The notes beneath the pieces were generated by a model that searched no databases, had not been told where the DNA came from, and saw only the letters and a program-made list of their open reading frames with translations. Made by a program: the position numbers and the translations under genes. From an uncultured Bacillota bacterium (GTDB taxonomy: Bacteria > Bacillota_I > Bacilli_A > RF39 > UBA660): a stretch of DNA of 18,112 nucleotides. The stretch's first letter is position 1. Every line of letters begins with the position of its first letter. The stretch is from contig CAMUZJ010000014.1 of the NCBI GenBank assembly GCA_947165195.1, positions 1 to 18,112 of the forward strand. The letters run 5' to 3'. Below are positions 14,089-18,112 of this stretch, in pieces.

Positions 14089-14116
14089 TTATACCAAATA
14101 TTTCTGTTTTTTCAAG
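14089..14116 (-). promoter_or_regulatory. Promoter of the DUF2798-like gene
   Basis: TTGAAA, a 16-nt spacer and TATAAT (around 14094-14089), with an extended TGGTATAAT, in the gap after the map stop codon. Confidence 0.65.
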
Positions 14117-14126
14117 AAGTAAATTT

Positions 14127-14879
14127 TCAATCTACCCTTGGTGTTAATATTTCACATCCATCTTTGGTTACTAAAATAGTGTGCTCATAATGTGCAGCAG
14201 GAGACCCATCTTGTGTCTTTACTGTCCATCCATCTTCTAGTTGATAGACGAATCTTCTTCCAAATGTAAGCATAGGTTCAATACAAATCACCATTCCTTC
14301 TTTTAGTTTTGTTCCTACTCCTTTGATACCATAATTAGGAACTTCTGGGTCTTCATGCATTTCTTGTCCAATTCCATGGCCACATAATTCTCTAACAACT
14401 CCTAAATTATGACTTTCTGCATAAGTTTGAACAGCATTAGCGATATCCCCAATTCTATTTCCAGGTTTTACTTGTTTTACTCCTTCATATAAAGCTTTTT
14501 CAGTATGTTCCATCAAGTATTTTTTATCATCATCTACTTCTCCTACTGTATAAGTCCAAGCAGCATCTCCTTGATATCCTTTATATCCAATTACCATATC
14601 AATCGTAATAATATCTCCATTTTTTAATTTATAGTTATTAGGAATTCCATGTACTACTGTATCATTGACACTTGTACATAAAGTAGCAGGATATCCTTCA
14701 TACCCTTTACAAGTAGGTACTCCTCCCATACTACGAATATACTCTTCTGCTAATTTATCTAATTCTTTTGTCGTAATTCCAGCTTTAATAAAAGGCTTTA
14801 GATATTTATGAGTACGAGATACCATCATACCTGCTTCTCTCATTAATTCTATTTCTCTCTCACTTTTAATCGTAATCAT
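14127..14879 (-). CDS. map: Methionine aminopeptidase, type I
   Basis: Removes the initiator methionine from nascent proteins; cytoplasmic, normally essential. At 250 aa it has the typical size. All five metal ligands of the pita-bread fold are present: Asp94 (ITIDM), Asp105 (GDAAWT), His168 (GHGIG), Glu201 (CIEPM) and Glu232 (YEHTI). His77 (VVHGIP) and His175 line the active site. AGGAG lies 8 nt before the ATG. It follows the FtsK-like gene by 17 nt and is probably its last operon partner, which places two odd accessory genes ahead of a housekeeping gene. Confidence 0.97.
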   Translation of the reverse strand: MITIKSEREIELMREAGMMVSRTHKYLKPFIKAGITTKELDKLAEEYIRSMGGVPTCKGYEGYPATLCTSVNDTVVHGIPNNYKLKNGDIITIDMVIGYKGYQGDAAWTYTVGEVDDDKKYLMEHTEKALYEGVKQVKPGNRIGDIANAVQTYAESHNLGVVRELCGHGIGQEMHEDPEVPNYGIKGVGTKLKEGMVICIEPMLTFGRRFVYQLEDGWTVKTQDGSPAAHYEHTILVTKDGCEILTPRVD

Positions 14880-14896
14880 AATCTCACTCCTAAACG

Positions 14897-15700
14897 TTAT
14901 CCTATTATATCATATTTTTTGTAATAATTCACTATATTTTCTATATCCTCATCTGGTATTTCTATACTATTAAAATCGCTACCTTCAAAGTTAAATTTTC
15001 CAATCCCTGTAAAAAAAATCTTAGGAAGATTGAATTTATCTTCTTGAAAATCTGTTACTAATAGTAAGTAAACTCCTACATTGGATTGAATTATATTAGA
15101 AAAGTCATAATCCCTAAAATCATATAAATCATCTATTATCAGTAAAATTTTACTCATTGGATTCTTCTTATTTTTTCGATTATATTCTTTTATAGTACTA
15201 AAATGATTCTTCTTTAATAATTGCTTTCTAATATCTACTTCTCTATCAATTCTCTTAATTAATTCTATATCACTAGAACTTTCTATTATATGATTTATAC
15301 CTTTATACTTTTCAAATTCTACCTCGTTGGTATCTATTAGTCCTAGTTTTACTTCACTTTCTGTATAATTCATAAGAGTAGAACAAATGATATTATCAAT
15401 TAGTATAGATTTTCCACTACCTGTTTGTCCTACTATTAATAAACTACTTATTTTTTCTAAAGAAATCATTTTATCTCCTATTGGAATAAAAATTTCTTTT
15501 CTTCTTTGTTTTCTTATATTTCTAACGATATTATAAAACTTTTTATTTTGAATTGTATTTAGTGGTGGTAATACTTGTTTCTTATTGTCTGCATTGATAG
15601 GTTTTAATTCATGATTATACTCTTCTATTTCTTCTACCCTGTAATTATAAAGAAAATAGATTCCTAATAAACTAAATAGTAACAAAATACTTATAAACAT
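14897..15700 (-). CDS. Miniature membrane-anchored FtsK/SpoIIIE-like ATPase
   Basis: A 267-aa protein with one N-terminal membrane helix (about 2-18), a basic linker (NIRKQRRKE, 61-69) and a compact FtsK-type motor domain. Walker A is GQTGSGKS at 91-98. LIDTNEVEFEKYKGINHII at 121-139 parallels FtsK's IDPKxVELxxYxxIPHL segment. Walker B is ILLIIDD at 185-191. The C-terminal IPDEDIENIV mirrors the FtsK ending. About 40-60 residues normally found after Walker B, including the glutamine-rich TQRP region and arginine-containing segment, are missing, as are the gamma domain and multi-helix N-terminus. It may be a reduced DNA or protein pump, or a degenerate motor. It starts 1 nt after the NERD gene stop, with AAGGAG upstream. 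Confidence 0.87.
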   Translation of the reverse strand: MFISILLLFSLLGIYFLYNYRVEEIEEYNHELKPINADNKKQVLPPLNTIQNKKFYNIVRNIRKQRRKEIFIPIGDKMISLEKISSLLIVGQTGSGKSILIDNIICSTLMNYTESEVKLGLIDTNEVEFEKYKGINHIIESSSDIELIKRIDREVDIRKQLLKKNHFSTIKEYNRKNKKNPMSKILLIIDDLYDFRDYDFSNIIQSNVGVYLLLVTDFQEDKFNLPKIFFTGIGKFNFEGSDFNSIEIPDEDIENIVNYYKKYDIIG

Positions 15701-15701
15701 T

Positions 15702-16427
15702 TTATATCTCCTTTGTAAATTTACAATTTGGATAATTGCTACATCCTACAAATTCTCCATATTTTCCTTTTCTAACAACAAGCTTACTACCACATTTTGG
15801 ACAAGTATTATTATCTTTTTCTTCTCGATCATTAAATATAGAAGACTCTCTTTTTAAATTAGAATTTTTTAATTTCTTTTTTATTTCTAATAAGCCATAT
15901 TTTATTACTTCTTTTCGATATGTTTTAATGGTATCATCTAGTAATTCCACTTGTGTAATTTTATCTTTTGTCTCTGTACATATAATAGCATCACTTGGAA
16001 CACAAATTATCGGTATAAAGTAAGAACTATCTAAATCTAGTAATTTTGATAATACTCGAATACTACTATGATTTTCTTTTACTGGGTTATCTATATAAAT
16101 TTTCTTTTTATCGGTTAGTTCTATCCATTTATCTTCTCGATCATCTCCATAGATTTTACCGGTAACATCTAAATATTTGATAATAAATATTCCATAGCTA
16201 GAAATAATAATATTATCTATTTTATGAACTTTTCTAGTACTATTTATGACAATATCATTTAGAATTATATATTTGTTTTTTCCTAGTTTTTTTAAAGACT
16301 TTTTCGCAAGTATTACTTTGGTATTTATTTTTAATTCATGGTAAGAAATTATAAAAATAATTATTGTTATAAAAATAATCCAAAATATAAGATTATTTAT
16401 AATATAAGTACCAATAAAATCTTTCAT
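15702..16427 (-). CDS. Membrane-anchored NERD-domain protein with C-terminal topoisomerase-type zinc ribbon; active site degenerate
   Basis: A 241-aa protein with an N-terminal membrane helix (about 10-29) and a NERD (nuclease-related) domain at about 48-165. Family landmarks are present: NKYIILNDIVI, KIDNIIISSYGIFII with Asp71, then GKIYG and W101. The usual catalytic E-T-K is Lys84-Tyr85-Leu86 here, so nuclease activity is doubtful. The C-terminal zinc ribbon has Cys209, Cys212, Cys229 and Cys235 (CPKCG, GCSNYPNC), as in topoisomerase I tails, and probably binds DNA. The ATG at 16427 is 9 nt from AGGAG, whereas the ATG at 16436 abuts it. It heads an operon with the FtsK-like ATPase and map, and the first two are likely partners. 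Confidence 0.87.
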   Translation of the reverse strand: MKDFIGTYIINNLIFWIIFITIIIFIISYHELKINTKVILAKKSLKKLGKNKYIILNDIVINSTRKVHKIDNIIISSYGIFIIKYLDVTGKIYGDDREDKWIELTDKKKIYIDNPVKENHSSIRVLSKLLDLDSSYFIPIICVPSDAIICTETKDKITQVELLDDTIKTYRKEVIKYGLLEIKKKLKNSNLKRESSIFNDREEKDNNTCPKCGSKLVVRKGKYGEFVGCSNYPNCKFTKEI

Positions 16428-16454
16428 TCTACTCATCTCCTATACTATATAGAA

Positions 16455-16463
16455 ATTATATCA
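16455..16463 (-). promoter_or_regulatory. Extended -10 promoter of the NERD-FtsK-map operon
   Basis: TGATATAAT, with TATAAT at 16460-16455. The -35 is T-rich and weak. Confidence 0.6.
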
Positions 16464-16473
16464 TCAAAAGTAT

Positions 16474-16513
16474 AAAAGAAAAAGACTAGCCAATGAAGTG
16501 AGCTTCAAATAGT
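16474..16513 (-). terminator. Bulged terminator after the 257-aa gene
   Basis: Minus strand: ACTA and GAAG (16513-16503) pair with CTTC and TAGT (16498-16485) around an internal loop and a 4-nt hairpin loop, followed by CTTTTTCTTTT. Confidence 0.5.
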
Positions 16514-16527
16514 TCACAAACTAATCT

Positions 16528-17301
16528 TTATTTTTTTGTAATATTCATGAATTCTCCATATTCATTGATAAATGTTTCTATTGTTTCCTGAATTAAATTA
16601 TCTAAATCTTTTTTGGTAAAGATTGTATATTCTTCTCCTTTATATTTATCCGTTTCATGGTAATAAACATCTAATTCATCTAATAAATCATGTACTTTTT
16701 CTACTTTTATTTCTTCTATTTTAAGAGGATAGTTATTTTCTTCTAGATATTTTTTATATTTCTTATAATTAAAAGTAAAATCATATTTTTCGATTAAATA
16801 GCTATTAATTCTTGAATATTCTTGATAGAGTCCTATTGGATTAGATTTACTCCAAAAATCTAATTTTTCTATTATTCTTTTATCTTTATTTACTTTAATA
16901 TAGGCATAATCGGCTTTTATATGAGTTTCTTTATAATCTTTATCTAAAAAGGTAATTATTTTAGGTAAAAAGGTATGAAAATAGTAATAGTCCATATATA
17001 AATGGAAGAAGTAGCCAAATACTATAATATCCTCTTTTATTAGGTGTCCATATTTATCTAAAAATAATTTTAAATTAGGATATTCTAATATTCCTGATCT
17101 TTCTCCTCTAAAGTGGGTTATCTTTTTTTCTTGTTGAATATTTTTTCTTAATTCTACTTCATCCCATTCAGGATTTCTTTCAATTTGTCTTGTATCTGGT
17201 AAGATATTGGCTATAAAGAATTTCATTTCTTGATCTTTACTTAAATGTAGTTTTTTTAATAATTCCTTTCCTGTAATGCTATGAATCATAAATGATGGCA
17301 T
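16528..17301 (-). CDS. Conserved hypothetical protein resembling zinc-dependent phospholipase C-like proteins
   Basis: A 257-aa predicted cytoplasmic protein. It opens MPSFMIHSITGKELLKKL, then FIANILPDTRQ, ITHFRG and FGYFFHLYMDYYYFHTFLP. The spaced His and Asp residues (H7, D36, H65-type, H in FFHLYMD) recall the metal-binding layout of zinc-dependent phospholipase C/P1-nuclease-like hypotheticals that begin the same way, but activity is unproven. The C-terminal half is Lys/Glu/Tyr-rich and helical. The ATG at 17301 sits 10 nt after GGGGAG. The upstream in-frame ATG overlaps the -10 box and is rejected. Promoter TTACAT, 17 nt, TATAAT. It is monocistronic. Confidence 0.8.
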   Translation of the reverse strand: MPSFMIHSITGKELLKKLHLSKDQEMKFFIANILPDTRQIERNPEWDEVELRKNIQQEKKITHFRGERSGILEYPNLKLFLDKYGHLIKEDIIVFGYFFHLYMDYYYFHTFLPKIITFLDKDYKETHIKADYAYIKVNKDKRIIEKLDFWSKSNPIGLYQEYSRINSYLIEKYDFTFNYKKYKKYLEENNYPLKIEEIKVEKVHDLLDELDVYYHETDKYKGEEYTIFTKKDLDNLIQETIETFINEYGEFMNITKK

Positions 17302-17320
17302 AATTCTCACTCCCCTGCCC

Positions 17321-17349
17321 ATTATAGCATATTTTTAATAAAAATGTAA
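17321..17349 (-). promoter_or_regulatory. Promoter of the 257-aa gene
   Basis: TTACAT at 17349-17344, a 17-nt spacer and TATAAT at 17326-17321. Confidence 0.7.
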
Positions 17350-17382
17350 AAAAGAAAACGGTCTCTTTTTAGGAGACATTTT
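17347..17382 (-). terminator. Intrinsic terminator after the CPBP gene
   Basis: Minus strand: GTCTC (17377-17373), 7-nt loop, GAGAC (17365-17361), extended by AAAA/TTTT pairing, then TTTTCTTTTTT. Confidence 0.8.
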
Positions 17383-17404
17383 GTTTAAATAAATAATAGC
17401 CATA

Positions 17405-18112
17405 TTAATTTTGATACGAAATGGCATCCAAAATGAGCAAGTAATGGATTCCATATTTTCTATAAAGATATCCAAAGATTAGTCCAAACATTCCATTCAT
17501 TATCATGCATCTTATAAATAATAGAAAATCTAATCCTCCAGTAAATTGTATGGTATATGGTAAATGTAGTAAAGCAAATAGAAAAGCAGATAGGATGTTT
17601 GCTACTACAAATACGATAACCGGTGTAGTTTTTTTATTTTTATAAAATAGTTTAGAAAGAATAAGTGCTATTAATGAGAGAAAGAATAGTCTAAGCATTA
17701 CTTCTTCTATAACTGCTCCATAGGTAAAGGAGGCAATGATGTAGTCAATTGTTGGTTTTACTTCATAACTACTTTTTACAATGTCATTAAAACTACCAAA
17801 TAGGAATAAATCTCCTAGTATTAGGAAAATACCACCTATAAGGGAAATAATAATCGTTTTTAGTGTCTTGTCTTTTTCAAATTCTAGTTTTTTCCAAAGA
17901 CCTATCTTATTGGATAGTATTATTCCTAGTATTCCAAAAACTACTGCGTATATTATAGTTTGAATTGCTGTAATAGTAATCAATAACTCTTTAGAACCTA
18001 CTTCTTCTATAGCTTCTTGTAGTAATTTTGGATCAATAGAATTAATGGAATAGATACCTGCAGATATGCCTCCTATGATTCCAAAGATAATGATAAATAA
18101 TAGAAATTTCCA
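17405..18112 (-). CDS. CPBP-family intramembrane metalloprotease, N-terminus beyond the window edge
   Basis: 235 visible residues in one open frame that runs off the right edge, so the true start is not seen. It is an integral membrane protein with about six or more helices. The CPBP (CaaX protease and bacteriocin-processing) core is present: motif 1 EEVMLR at visible residues 136-141 (EExxxR) and motif 2 FALLH at 179-183 (FxxxH), then the RCMIMNGMFGLIFGYLYRKYG region. In the third motif, where the family usually has a His, the sequence reads HYLLILDAISYQN with Asp229 at the expected place, so activity may be altered or lost. Members process peptides or prenylated proteins or give bacteriocin self-immunity. 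The role here is unknown. Confidence 0.88.
   Translation of the reverse strand, partial: WKFLLFIIIFGIIGGISAGIYSINSIDPKLLQEAIEEVGSKELLITITAIQTIIYAVVFGILGIILSNKIGLWKKLEFEKDKTLKTIIISLIGGIFLILGDLFLFGSFNDIVKSSYEVKPTIDYIIASFTYGAVIEEVMLRLFFLSLIALILSKLFYKNKKTTPVIVFVVANILSAFLFALLHLPYTIQFTGGLDFLLFIRCMIMNGMFGLIFGYLYRKYGIHYLLILDAISYQN

Noticed and set aside
1..18112. tRNA genes or CRISPR arrays
   Set aside because: No T-loop GGTTCGAATCC-type signature and no short regularly spaced repeats seen on either strand.

Overview
This AT-rich window (GC estimated by eye at about 30%) reads as chromosome of a low-GC Bacillota, probably a gut Bacilli, Erysipelotrichia or RF39-type lineage. The reasons are a glmS ribozyme, strong GGAGG ribosome sites, many extended -10 promoters (TGnTATAAT), an AgrC/AgrA-type two-component pair and a TasA-like surface protein. 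Every convincing gene is on the minus strand, so transcription runs from high to low coordinates. No tRNA, rRNA, CRISPR array, transposase or integrase was seen.

From the right edge leftward: a partial CPBP membrane protease; an unrecognised 257-aa protein resembling zinc phospholipase C-like hypotheticals; a compact operon of a membrane-anchored NERD/zinc-ribbon protein with a degenerate active site, a miniature membrane-anchored FtsK-like ATPase and methionine aminopeptidase (map); a DUF2798-like membrane protein behind a terminator-like leader; a TasA-like secreted protein; an 86-aa unknown; a ZIP metal transporter; and a flavodoxin.

Next come a 480-bp intergenic stretch with a cluster of RNA-like hairpins, a secreted transglutaminase-like protein, an agr-type response regulator/histidine kinase pair without agrB or agrD, a cold-shock protein, an XTP/dITP pyrophosphatase, an unknown 158-aa protein and a stand-alone ClpB/ClpC-D1-like AAA ATPase.

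The most striking region is 2516-3780. It holds two apparently identical 586-bp direct repeats separated by 93 bp, with no credible ORF. The outer 26 nt of each unit pair as a closing stem, and its two non-Watson-Crick positions are G.U wobbles only in the minus-strand transcript. Several internal hairpins also pair better on the minus strand, and some carry GUGA (GNRA) loops. Each copy has its own unrelated minus-strand promoter just outside the repeat. This looks like a tandem pair of genes for a large structured noncoding RNA, in the size range of ROOL-class RNAs, although the family could not be confirmed.

Below it lies a small helix-turn-helix-like protein, then glmS with its metabolite-responsive ribozyme. 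glmS runs off the left edge, apparently only a few codons before its end. Most gene groups are separated by clear intrinsic terminators.
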